Below are positions 51,221-63,300 of a DNA stretch of 64,000 nucleotides, one piece after another. Below the pieces are notes generated by a model that worked only from the letters and a program-made list of their open reading frames with translations, made no database searches and was not told the DNA's origin. The DNA lies in assembly GCA_012295275.1 (NCBI GenBank), contig CM022665.1:1092952-1156951 (forward strand). Direction: 5' to 3'. How positions within the stretch are numbered: position 1 is the first letter of the stretch; each line of letters starts with the position of its first letter. Origin of the DNA: Chrysomallon squamiferum. Taxonomy: Eukaryota; Mollusca; Gastropoda; Neomphalida; Peltospiridae. Position numbers and translations under genes: made by a program.

Positions 51221-51877
51221 TTGTTACTCTCTTGTTTTGTTTTTTTGTTGTTACTGGGATTTATTTTTGTCATAGTTGTTGTTGTTGCTATTATTATTAT
51301 TATTATTATTAATACCACTCTCCTGTGAAACAATCACAAAAACATAAATGTTTAAAGTAACACCGATCCTTTTCATTAATGACCTGTAAGAACATGTAAA
51401 AATCGTCTGATGAAGTACCATAAATATTACAACAAGTGAATGAATAATTTCTAAATTAATGTTTTTCTGTATTGAACAATTTAAAAAAAAAAATTAAATT
51501 AAAAAAAAGCAGCATAATAAAGTTAAAAATAAAAAACCCGAACATGTATATGAACGTTAAGTACTGTTTCAAAACTTTAACATTAAAACAGAGGTAGGTG
51601 GCAAATTATTAAATCTATTTTGAGAGTAAATTCGTGTAATCGTGTCCAGTGCTTCTTAAAATGGCGAATAACTGAACGATTATTTTTATTTTTTCTCGTC
51701 GTGGATTCTAATCCCAAAATGCTCGATTGACGCCTAGACTAAAACCATTAAAACACGTCCCAAGAAAAAAATAAAATAAAATAAAAAACGTTTCTTTTTG
51801 AAAATGTAAATGAAAATGTAACACATGAGGATGTAATTGTAAAATTGCCTAAAACAGATTTTTCTCCGTTGAATATC

Positions 51878-51935
<58 letters not shown>

Positions 51936-52505
51936 TATGTGTGTGTTAGCTATGGCCAAGTTAAATGTTGATGATACATATTGTATTCAGTCGATGTATT
52001 AAATAATGGACATAATCAACATTTCACGATCTGAACCGTTTGTTTATTTTATTAATAGCGTTAGAAAAGCTCTCTTAGAAACTGAAAATCAAACTACCAT
52101 AAAAATATTTTGTTTTCATTGTTAACTGGAAACAAAGAATTAGCCGTTCCTCATCATCAGTTATCATAGATATACTGTACTTAAAATGTTTTAATCAGAA
52201 TGTAATAAACTGAAATATCAACACTGGACTCATTCGGAATATACCGCGCTGTTTCTTCTTAATTATCAAGGTATGGCATATCCGACATTAAAAAAATAAT
52301 AATAAATAAATAAAAAGTTAAGAAAAACAAAATGTAATTCAAAAATAAAAATAAATATTTATCTTTTGACGCTCACATTTTGTTTATTGATTACAAAAAT
52401 ATTTTTTCGTCGACTATATTCTAGCAGTATTTAAGACCGGTGTGGATCACAGTTGCTGAATAGCGATTGAAAACGCCAGCATCACGTTTTCGAAAGCTAG
52501 AAATC

Positions 52506-52925
52506 ATGATATATAAAATTACAGTTTTGATTTATTTTCAGTTTTGTTTATTCAGCTTTGTTGTTGGAAAGATGAAAAACGCTCGTCTTAAAGGTCACAC
52601 CTTTGTGACCATACAAAATTCAGCTTTGTATTCTTGTGGAGCAACTTGTTTGAAAGTCCCATCCTGTTTGTCTGTGAACTTCGTAAAATATACTTTAGAG
52701 TGTGAACTGAACTATGAAAACAGTATCACGAAGTCTGCAGATATCGAAAATGCACGAAATGTGTTTTTTATGGACAGATCAGATTTACAACAGGTAAAAC
52801 TGTGGAGTAATATTATTCTTATTTAGTGCCTTTAATTTTTCTGTCTTTGAGTAACTCTTAATTTGATATGACTTCCTTTTCTTTTTCGTTACCTTTCTTT
52901 GTCTATAAGTCTGCATTCCTAAATA

Positions 52926-52988
<63 letters not shown>

Positions 52989-55331
52989 ATAGTATCTCTT
53001 GTTGTTAAATTCAAAAAAGAAATTAAAACAGTTTTAGAAATTAGATTTATAATAAAACATCATTAAAATAGATGAATCGCTTTGAAGTGAACATTTTTTG
53101 GAACACATTACATACAAAACAAACAAACAAACAAACAAACAACGACAACAACAACATTAACAACATTAATAATAACACAGACGTATCGAGACAGATTTAG
53201 AATTGCATTCAGTGCCTCACGATGCTCTTTGACAAATAATATATAAAGTGTTCTCAGTAATTTTGCTTCAAAGTTCTTTCTTTCTATGTTCAATAAAATG
53301 AATTTTGAAATAATATGTCAACGGACCGTTTATGCTTGATTACTGAAGTTAATAATTAACCAGCCTACACTGATAACAGCTGAGAATAGCCTACTGTCTA
53401 ACTAGTTTATATTCGGAGATAAACACACACATACAAACAGAAGAAGAAGAAAAAAGTAGAATGAAAATAGAGTTAAACTGAAACAATTCTGTAGTGTTCT
53501 TTAATTGCTGAGTTCTCCATAGCCTTCGGGTTTTTCTTTGCGTGATCTTGTTTTGGAATAAAAATAACAAACATAAAGAAATACGCTAGGTCATAGCGAA
53601 TACATTTTGAATAATTATATAATATATAAAACCGTCCCTGATGTAAACACAGTAAACCATGTCATCTACAACAACAGCATTTTAAAATATTTTTCTAAGT
53701 TAGAAGATAAGAAACAAAAACAAAACAACAACATGAAACTTAATATAATTATCATCGATATCGTCACTTTTGTCGTCATTTTATCATTATCATAATTGCA
53801 CAGTGTAATATTTTGTTATTAGCTTCATCATTAGTATAATTTTATTTTAATTTTCAGCTACTTTCTTCTCATAACTGTATCGATTGTCAAACTGAAAGCA
53901 CTGGACTTACTGGTACGTACAACTCTGACATGGCGACTGCATTCTTTGAATAGCTCTCCCGATTGAAGATAGTTAAACATTGATTTTTTGTTTCTTCGAT
54001 AGATACAAATGATCAAAGACTTATTTTAATTATTAACCTAACATTCATTATACTTGTAATAGACATAAAGGAATATAAAACTTTAGAATTGTTCTTTTCA
54101 AAGAAACCCTTTATTTTACAAACATAATTAATTTTTTTTTCAGTAAACGTTACAATGGAGTTCTGAAATAACGTTAAATATTGCATGGGTATGTTAACGA
54201 AATGACGATTTCAGTTCTCAAGGTATATCAAATTTTTAAAACAAATGTACAGTATTGTATAGCAGGATGAGTCTCCGTGCTTGAAAGTAATAATTAATTT
54301 AATAGTACTGACAATAAAAACAAGGACTGATCGATTTTCGCTTGGCAGCCAAAAGCAGATTTTAGAAAAGCTGCACAGGGTGTGCACACTCAGTGACTCA
54401 CTTTGGTTGGTACGTTTTTGTGCATTTGATTTTAGTAAATCAATCGTAGGGTTTAAGAAAACAAAATCTTGTACTCATTCCAACAAACCCTTTAGCATAC
54501 CTACACATAACATATCTCGGGCAGACAGTCCAGGCTATGTCAACTAGTCTTGAACCCGAAAGCATTATGATTAGTACTGAATAAAATGAGCTGAAGAGAA
54601 GACTTTATATAATGGACTTAACTCAAATACTATACATAAATCGGATTAAAATATATTATGCTGTACTAATTCTTGCGTACTTTTATATAGCACTGTTCGC
54701 TTCTTTTTAGTGTCATTATTACAGAACGAACCTTTAACTAGTAACAAAATTAATAATAATTTATTTAAGACCCTGAAACAAAAGCAACAGTTACATTATT
54801 TATCAACAGCTATGTGCCAACTTTGTCTATTTAGGTTGTCCAATACCTATTGTTGATCATGCTGTGGTGAACATTTTCGAAAACGATGTCTGGTGGCCAG
54901 TGGGATCGAAACTACCATTCACATGTCATGACGGCACTTTTCCTAAATTTGGTTACACAGTATCTTGTATCAGAGACAACCAGTGGAGTAATGACGGCTG
55001 TGAAAGTAAGAAAATCATATACATTTCTTACTCTCTCCTGTTTATTTCACAATTGTGAAACAATCCAACAGGCCTTTCGTAATTTACTTTTCTTCCGTTT
55101 ACAACCCCAGTCCTGTCACAGGATAATAAAACAACCTGATTATTTATATTACTTCTACTACAGTTATTACTCCAATAACCACTACTACTGTTACTGCTAA
55201 GTTTTACTATATTTTCTAGGAATGTTAATATTTCTTATGCTATTTCTACTAATATTACTAATATAAATACTACTCCAATATTTTCATTGAGACAGTCACT
55301 GTAACTATTACTGCTCCTACTCCACAGCCTC

Positions 55332-55371
<40 letters not shown>

Positions 55372-55390
55372 TTTATTTTTATTATTATTA

Positions 55391-55451
<61 letters not shown>

Positions 55452-56307
55452 GCTACTGCTACTGCTACTGCTGTTCTTATTATTACTGTTTCAGAACCAG
55501 TGTGTCCAAAACCTCCTGTGGTACCAAACAGCATTCAGTTGTTTGACAACCAAACAGTTTCAACAGAGTACAAAACAGTCTTAAAATACCAGTGTCGACC
55601 TGGATTTGTAGCCGAAAATAACATTACTACTGTTACCTGTCAACGAAACAACACATGGACAAACATCATTTGTAAACGTAAGCAGATTTAAAATAACTAT
55701 CTTGTAAAGTAATTGTTCAGTACTTTCCGTTCCTCGGTTTGTTTGTAAACGTAACTTGATTTAATAATGTTACGTTACACGATTCGTTTTGTAAATGTAA
55801 CTATTTAACACCTTTACATTATACAGATGATTTTTAAATCAGTTTAATATGTTTATGTTATATGATTTTCTTGTAAGTACAATATGATTTCACTGGATTT
55901 TACGATTCTATTCGCGTTGTAAAATAAACTCACACGGTTACTTGATTTAATTGATTTTGCAAACATTGTTTCGTTTGTGCTAAATAAATAAATTCATACT
56001 ATTCTGACATGGAGTTAAATCAGTGCTTGATAAAATATATATGAATTTGTTCATTGTCTTTCATCTACAGCTATATTTTGTCCTCCACCACCGGCTATAC
56101 CGAATAGTATAGCTTTGTTCGACCCAGCAACAGTTTCAACAGCCTATCAGACGTCCCTAGATTATAAATGTCGGTCAGGATATTGGCATGAAAATGGTAA
56201 TAGAACAATTACCTGTCAAGAAGACGGAACATGGAGTAGTCTCATATGTCGATGTAAGTTAATAGTTTTTACGATCTATTTATCTCTCTGTCTATCTCTC
56301 TATCTAT

Positions 56308-56338
<31 letters not shown>

Positions 56339-57501
56339 AGGTTACAAAATTAAAACCTAAAAATGAACTGAAAAATAAATAAAACTAAAAATCAAATTAC
56401 ATTGCACCTAATTTATAATTTAAACTTTAAAACCAAATACGTTTATTTTAGTTATAATATTAAGTTATGAATGTTATTTGTTTCAGTCATTTGATATGCT
56501 CTACTCTGTATTCAAGTAAACTTTCTACTTATTTGATGAACGTACTCTTATCACAAGTTCAAATTTGTAAAGCTTTTCAATTTATTTGTCTAAATGTTTC
56601 TTAGTATATTAAGTGACTCATATCTGTAAATATAAATGTATTTTCAGTAATTCAGTGTTATACTGTTGTTGACGGCAGAGCTCAGTACTTTGGAAACAAA
56701 TCAACAACCAGTTCTGGAATCACTTGTCAAAGATGGGATCAGGATTCACCCCACACACCATACAAATTTTCCAATATTTCTTTTGAAGGATATGCAAATT
56801 ATTGCCGTGATCCCTCTGCCTCAGGCTACCCTTGGTGCTACACAACTGATCCAGACATTCGATGGGAAGCCTGTGGTTTGCGTCTCTGTAAATTTGTAGG
56901 TATGTAATTATTTATTGTCGATTGCTTCCATAAATAGGATGTCAATTAATTTAAAGCATGTTCACTGTTTCATAACAATGGTCTAAATGAATTTATTCAT
57001 CATTCATAAAAGTAAAATACTCTATAACTTCTGTTGCTATAACTAATAATAACATAATGTCATGATTCGTCACGTACACATTCGTATACTAACATACTAG
57101 TGTGTGCGTTACTCGATCTCTGATATACTCCACCCTACACTACTTACTGAAAAGCTATACTAATGTAGTATTGTTTTTGCAGCTTCCACGCAGTTTACTT
57201 TCGTAAATATTAATTACATACACGATGTTCTTTCTTTCTTTTTTTTTTTTCAGAATATGGTTGCTTCGGCATGGTTGACGGTAGTTCTCAGTACTTTGGA
57301 AACAAAACAACAACCATGACTGGAATCACTTGTCAAAGATGGGACCAGGATTCACCTCACGTTCGAAAACAATTTTCTGTTTCACTGGACGGATACGAAA
57401 ATTATTGCCGCGATCCCGATTCCGAAGGCTTCCCTTGGTGTTACACTACTGATCCAGACGTTCGATATCAATCTTGTGGTATTCTTCCCTGTTCACAATA
57501 G
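52506..57501 (+). CDS. secreted PAN/apple-like, 3x sushi (CCP), 2x kringle protein
   Basis: Seven coding exons: 52506-52793, 53868-53922, 54835-55005, 55495-55677, 56071-56253, 56648-56899, 57254-57501 (TAG), giving 459 residues. The first intron is phase 0 and all later ones phase 1, as in shuffled extracellular modules. Order: signal peptide (about 1-21), PAN/apple-like region (SCGATCLKVPSC...LEC), short C-x2-C linker, sushi domains at about 115-171, 172-232 and 233-293 (four Cys and a late Trp each), then kringles at about 294-377 and 378-457. Each kringle has six Cys and the GITCQRWDQDSPH...YCRDP...PWCYTTDPD core. No serine protease domain follows. Role unknown; such proteins act outside the cell in binding or recognition (inference). 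The ATG at 52506 is preferred because it directly precedes the hydrophobic leader. Confidence 0.87.
52929..52983. repeat. (TC)n microsatellite in intron 1 of the sushi/kringle gene
   Basis: About 27 TC units, pure. Confidence 0.95.
55336..55450. repeat. (TTA)n microsatellite before the second sushi exon
   Basis: About 110 bp of TTA/TTTTTA, passing into GCTACTGCTACTGCTACTG just before the acceptor at 55494. Confidence 0.95.
56275..56337. repeat. (TCTA)n microsatellite
   Basis: TCTATCTA tract immediately after the third sushi exon donor, in the intron. Confidence 0.9.
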
Positions 57502-57764
57502 GTATCTTGTTTGTATATGTTAATGTGAACTGTATGGGTAATTGATTCTTTTCTATAAACAGACTACTGAAAAAAATTCAATGCTCTAACAATTTCATAT
57601 ACATCTATTATTGCCCGTTATTGTAAGATTTGTAGATTTTATATTAAGGTATACGTTGTCCAAGTGTGAGTGAATGTTTGCCTAACACAGAGCTAGTCAC
57701 AGGATGAGTACCTCGAGATGAACCTGTTTGTTTACTTATTGGCATTAAGTATGCTTAGGCTTAA

Positions 57765-57770
57765 AATAAA
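57765..57770 (+). promoter_or_regulatory. candidate poly(A) signal of the sushi/kringle gene
   Basis: AATAAA about 265 bases after the kringle stop codon. It is the first such hexamer downstream; use is inferred. Confidence 0.4.
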
Positions 57771-58171
57771 AATTATTAACATATTCTAGAAATCACTTTG
57801 TATTTATTTAAAGGATATAATTTTGCACATGCACAGCTTTAGAAACCTTTAACTTTGATATTTATCATTCAGAACCTAATGAGTTGTATGATTAATCCTT
57901 AAGCGTTCGCTCAGTTATTCTCTACTCGAACTGTCGGTTTATCAAAGAGTATTGTATGTAGTTGTTCTGTTCCTGTATATAAGAACAACATATTAAAAAT
58001 CTTTTTTCTCTTAATGTACAAGAATGGACTGTTTTACATATTATAACGTTAAACATTAACATATGTTGAGATTTAAACTATCCGTCCATTCACTGGCATG
58101 CGCCAAAATAACTTTTAAATGTAAAACAAAGATAACAAATTCTAATTTAAAACTGTTTTAATTTTCTTGCA

Positions 58172-58258
58172 GAAAACTGGTCTTCATGGTGCCGATTAAA
58201 GAACTGTGTTTTTCCTACAACGAGTAACGTACTCAGACAAAGATATTATGTTACATAA
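58172..58258 (+). pseudogene. TSP1-like relic exon downstream of the second kringle
   Basis: After a good acceptor (TTTTCTTGCAG) the phase-1 frame reads NWSSWCRLKNCVFP, then RQRYYVT and a TAA stop. This recalls the start of a thrombospondin type 1 repeat (W-x-x-W-x-x-C ... C ... R-x-R) but ends before the remaining cysteines. It could be a decayed exon that once followed the kringles, or an alternative last exon. Confidence 0.35.
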
Positions 58259-58841
58259 ATATGTACACAACATAAACACACAGTCTTACGTACAAGAAAC
58301 AAAGCTGCACAAGCTATAAACTGCAACATAAACTGTAGTCATACAGTCCAAAACAGATGGCGACGGGAATCTTTGATGAATATCAACATATTAGTAGGAT
58401 TTAGTTTTTGTCTTAATTATTAATTTTGACTTTTGAACGCTTTTTTTCTCTGTTTTAGGAGGTCATATGTGAATAAAATCTGCGTCAGTTGAAAATTTGA
58501 AATCTTGCCTTTGTGCTTATCCCGAATGTTGACCCCCCTAAAAAATCGATATTTAATCTCAATCAGATTAAACTCAATCGGACGTGTTTTAAAGCAACAG
58601 CCAGTTCGTTATGGATCTACAATTGTGTATCGTGAACATCGTTCATACACTACTTTTGACGTTCACGGGGTTAACTCTACGGTAATAATAGTAATAATAG
58701 TAATGGAATTTTATTTACTACTCTTGTAACCTAAACATGCATGCATTATAATATTTGTTATTTATAATTATAGAGAGGCGTACTGACTTAGTCTGAAGGA
58801 ATATATTTAAGATTATATATACTTTTAAAAGTATTGTTGTA

Positions 58842-59156
58842 CAGGTACCAGACCAATTATTCGGCGTCCTGAAATCCTGAAAGTCTAGAAAACCTGATGT
58901 TTTTTCCCGACGCTATTTTCATAGTTCGCGCGACCGGAACTACTCGTTCAAGCCGCGTGGCGTTCATTCACTCGCCGCATTGTTTACGTGTTGAGTCGCC
59001 ACAGTTGTGTCGTCAATTTTCTTTATGTTTTTAATTTTAAAATGTTTATGTCTAATTATTTACGTATATAGATGCCTTGGTACCAGAAAACCGGAAAATC
59101 CAGTAATGTGGAATGCCTCAGGCCCCAAGGAGTCTGGATAATTGGTCCTGTACCTG
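58842..59156. mobile_element. pogo/Tigger-like MITE, 315 bp, TA target-site duplication
   Basis: The left end begins CAGGTACCAGACCAATTAT. The right end, reverse-complemented, begins CAGGTACAGGACCAATTAT (2 mismatches in 19). Both ends abut TA (58840-58841 and 59157-59158), the target duplication of the Tc1/mariner superfamily. The interior has no transposase ORF and is more GC-rich than the flanks. It also contains CAGAAAACCGGAAAATCCAG, in the style of pogo/Tigger-type ends. Confidence 0.82.
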
Positions 59157-59479
59157 TACCACTTTTCTTTAAAACTGAAAATAGCAACTGTTACTTCTAC
59201 TACTGTTGTCGTGGTTAGATATCATTATCATAATGATTAATAAAGATATATGCACACATCATGTTAATAAAGATATACACAAAATCATCATTGTTAATTA
59301 AGATTAACCTTATCAGCATCACATAGACCTATATCGTCTTTAATAAACACATACTCGTCATTGAGAGTAAGGACACGTCAGAATATGAATTTTATTAATA
59401 TTTAATGAAAACTTTGAACCTTCATTTTTCTTAATAAATACATTACTTGGAGACGCTCTTATTCAAATTATTTCAGCCG

Positions 59480-59905
59480 TCAACAGACAAAAAGGCCGCA
59501 TGTGTCCCAGCGTGTCACCGGATCGACGGTGTAGCACCAGGGGTAACCCGAGTTGTCTGGGTCACGGCAGTTGTTGGCTGCGTCTGCTGTTGTGTTTTCG
59601 GGGAAAGCTTCTGCTTGGTTATTGTAATGCTCGTGTGGTGACATCTCGTCCCACCTTTGACATGCCACTCCATTTCTCGTTGTGTTTTTTTTACCGGTGT
59701 ACTGAACTTTGCCGTTCTTGAACGTGAAACAGTCTGAAATAAAATAGATTAAAATAAATAAATAAATAAACAAGATTAAATAAAGCAAAAGGATTTTAAA
59801 AGAATTTAAAAAGAAATAATAAAAAAAAAAAAAAAAAATAAGGAAATAAAGCAAATGAAAAAAAAAAGAAAGCTAATAACAAACACACGTAAATATGATA
59901 TGAAT

Positions 59906-59964
<59 letters not shown>

Positions 59965-60307
59965 ATACTGGTTTACTGTCAAGCAGATACATTTGTATTT
60001 TAGGAGCTTCTCTGAGAATTTAATTTGAATACAGTGTTCTAGTTTCTAATTGGATACTATAATCTTCTCATTTTTTATATTTTGGATACATTCACATTTA
60101 TTCTAAGTTGTTAAAACAATTTACCTCTGCAAACAATGCTAGTCCATGACCCATCTTCTTGGCAAGTAATAGTCAACGAGTCATTCTCAGCTCTAAATTC
60201 AGATAAACATTTATACTGAAGAGATGTTTGGACGACTGTCGAAACTTCGGAGGCGTTAAACAATTGTTCACTGTTGGGTATGACAGGAGGAGGAGGACAC
60301 TTTTGTT
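59480..60307 (-). CDS. 3' end of a convergent sushi/kringle paralogue (continues right of window)
   Basis: Two exons in transcript order: sushi 60307-60125 (183 nt, phase 1 to 1) and terminal kringle 59733-59480 (TGA). The sushi reads KCPPPPVIPNSEQLF, then STVVQTSLQYKC, then ITCQEDGSW; it is closest to the third sushi exon of the + strand gene (56071-56253, also 183 nt). The kringle has CFTFKNGKVQYTGKK, GVACQRWDEMSPH, NNCRDPDNSGYPWCYTVDP and a C-terminal Cys followed at once by the stop. All six kringle Cys are present, and its middle is longer with an extra ENTTADAAN segment carrying a sequon. The 5' exons lie beyond the satellite array. Confidence 0.9.
59911..59964. repeat. (TC)n(AC)n compound microsatellite
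   Basis: About 30 bp TC followed by about 24 bp AC, in the intron between the kringle and sushi exons of the minus-strand gene. Confidence 0.95.
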
Positions 60308-60344
60308 CTGTTTTATTATAATAAATCTTTGAATAAATCTTTGC

Positions 60345-63300
60345 TACTCACTGTTACTACTATTACTACTACTATTACTGCTGCTGCTCACTGGTACTAC
60401 TAGTACTATACTATTACTGCTGCTGCTCACTGTTACTACTAGTACTATACTATTACTGCTGCTGCTCACTGTTACTACTAGTACTATACTATTACTGCTG
60501 CTGCTCACTGTTACTACTAGTACTATACTATTACTGCTGCTGCTCACTGTTACTACTAGTACTATACTATTACTGCTGCTGCTCACTGTTACTACTAGTA
60601 CTACTACTATTACTGCTGCTGCTCACTGTTACTACTAGTACTATACTATTACTGCTGCTGCTCACTGTTACTACTAGTACTATACTATTACTACTGCTGC
60701 TGCTCACTGTTACTACTAGTACTATACTATTACTGCTGCTGCTCACTGTTACTACTAGTACTATACTATTACTGCTGCTGCTCACTGTTACTACTAGTAC
60801 TATACTATTACTGCTGCTGCTCACTGGTACTACTATTACTACTACTATTACTGCTGCTGCTCACTGGTACTACTAGTACTACTACTATTACTGCTGCTGC
60901 TCACTGGTACTACTAGTACTATACTATTACTGCTGCTGCTCACTGGTACTACTAGTACTACTACTATTACTGCTGCTGCTCACTGGTACTACTAGTACTA
61001 CTACTATTACTGCTGCTGCTCACTGTTACTACTATTACTGCTGCTGCTCACTGTTACTACTATTACTGCTGCTGCTCACTGTTACTACTATTACTGCTGC
61101 TGCTCACTGTTACTACTATTACTGCTGCTGCTCACTGGTACTACTAGTACTACTACTATTACTGCTGCTGCTCACTGTTACTACTATTACTGCTGCTGCT
61201 CACTGTTACTACTAGTACTATACTATTACTGCTGCTGCTCACTGTTACTACTAGTACTACTACTATTACTGCTGCTGCTCACTGTTACTACTATTACTGC
61301 TGCTGCTCACTGTTACTACTATTACTGCTGCTGCTCACTGTTACCACTAGTACTATACTATTACTGCTGCTGCTCACTGTTACTACTAGTACTACTACTA
61401 TTACTGCTGCTGCTCACTGTTACTACTAGTACTATACTATTACTGCTGCTGCTCACTGTTACTACTAGTACTATACTATTACTGCTGCTGCTCACTGTTA
61501 CTACTATTACTGCTGCTGCTCACTGTTACTACTAGTACTATACTATTACTGCTGCTGCTCACTGTTACTACTAGTACTATACTATTACTGCTGCTGCTCA
61601 CTGTTACTACTAGTACTATACTATTACTGCTGCTGCTCACTGGTACTACTAGTACTATACTATTACTGCTGCTGCTCACTGGTACTACTAGTACTACTAC
61701 TATTACTGCTGCTGCTCACTGTTACTACTAGTACTATACTATTACTGCTGCTGCTCACTGTTACTACTAGTACTATACTATTACTGCTGCTGCTCACTGG
61801 TACTACTAGTACTATACTATTACTGCTGCTGCTCACTGGTACTACTAGTACTATACTATTACTGCTGCTGCTCACTGGTACTACTAGTACTATACTATTA
61901 CTGCTGCTGCTCACTGGTACTACTAGTACTATACTATTACTGCTGCTGCTCACTGTTACTACTAGTACTATACTATTACTGCTGCTGCTCACTGGTACTA
62001 CTAGTACTATACTATTACTGCTGCTGCTCACTGGTACTACTACTACTATACTATTACTGCTACTCACTGGTACTACTAGTACTATACTATTACTGCTGCT
62101 GCTCACTGGTACTACTAGTACTATACTATTACTGCTGCTGCTCACTGGTACTACTAGTACTATACTATTACTGCTGCTACTCACTGGTACTACTAGTACT
62201 ATACTATTACTGCTGCTGCTCACTGGTACTACTAGTACTATACTATTACTGCTGCTGCTCACTGGTACTACTAGTACTATACTATTACTGCTGCTGCTCA
62301 CTGGTACTACTAGTACTATACTATTACTGCTGCTGCTCACTGTTACTACTAGTACTATACTATTACTGCTGCTGCTCACTGTTACTACTAGTACTATACT
62401 ATTACTGCTGCTGCTCACTGTTACTACTAGTACTATACTATTACTGCTGCTGCTCACTGTTACTACTAGTACTATACTATTACTGCTGCTGCTCACTGTT
62501 ACTACTAGTACTACTACTATTACTGCTGCTGCTCACTGTTACTACTAGTACTATACTATTACTGCTGCTGCTCACTGTTACTACTAGTACTATACTATTA
62601 CTGCTGCTGCTCACTGTTACTACTAGTACTATACTATTACTGCTGCTGCTCACTGTTACTACTAGTACTATACTATTACTGCTGCTGCTCACTGTTACTA
62701 CTAGTACTATACTATTACTGCTGCTGCTCACTGCTACTACTAGTACTATACTATTACTGCTGCTGCTCACTGCTACTACTAGTACTATACTATTACTGCT
62801 GCTGCTCACTGTTACTACTAGTACTATACTATTACTGCTGCTGCTCACTGTTACTACTAGTACTACTACTATTACTGCTGCTCACTGTTACTACTAGTAC
62901 TATACTATTACTGCTGCTGCTCACTGTTACTACTAGTACTATACTATTACTGCTGCTCACTGTTACTACTAGTACTATACTATTACTGCTGCTGCTCACT
63001 GTTACTACTAGTACTACTACTATTACTGCTGCTGCTCACTGTTACTACTAGTGCTATACTATTACTGCTGCTGCTCACTGTTACTACTAGTGCTATACTA
63101 TTACTGCTGCTGCTCACTGTTACTACTAGTGCTATACTATTACTGCTGCTGCTCACTGTTACTACTAGTACTATACTATTACTGCTGCTGCTCACTGTTA
63201 CTACTAGTACTATACTATTACTGCTGCTGCTCACTGTTACTACTAGTACTATACTATTACTGCTGCTGCTCACTGTTACTACTATTACTGCTGCTGCTCA

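Larger units (their letters stand above)
48506..52505. other. spacer between STYX and the sushi/kringle gene
   Basis: Contains (GT)n near 49999-50023, (GA)n with an A-run at 50454-50511, (TC)n(AC)n at 50920-51006, (TTA)n at 51162-51221 and (AAT)n at 51877-51936. Apart from the candidate signal-peptide exon on the minus strand (50568-50725), I recognise no gene. Confidence 0.6.
57502..59479. other. spacer between convergent sushi/kringle genes
   Basis: Holds the 3' regions of both genes, the TSP1-like relic at 58172-58258 and the MITE at 58842-59156. Nothing else was recognised. Confidence 0.65.

Noticed and set aside
61663-62496. 277-residue minus-strand ORF with a 13-residue Ser/Asn/Val repeat, and similar ORFs across 60344-63994
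   Set aside because: They are translations of the 39-bp satellite. They are open only because the unit length is divisible by three, and they break wherever a 40- or 28-bp variant occurs.
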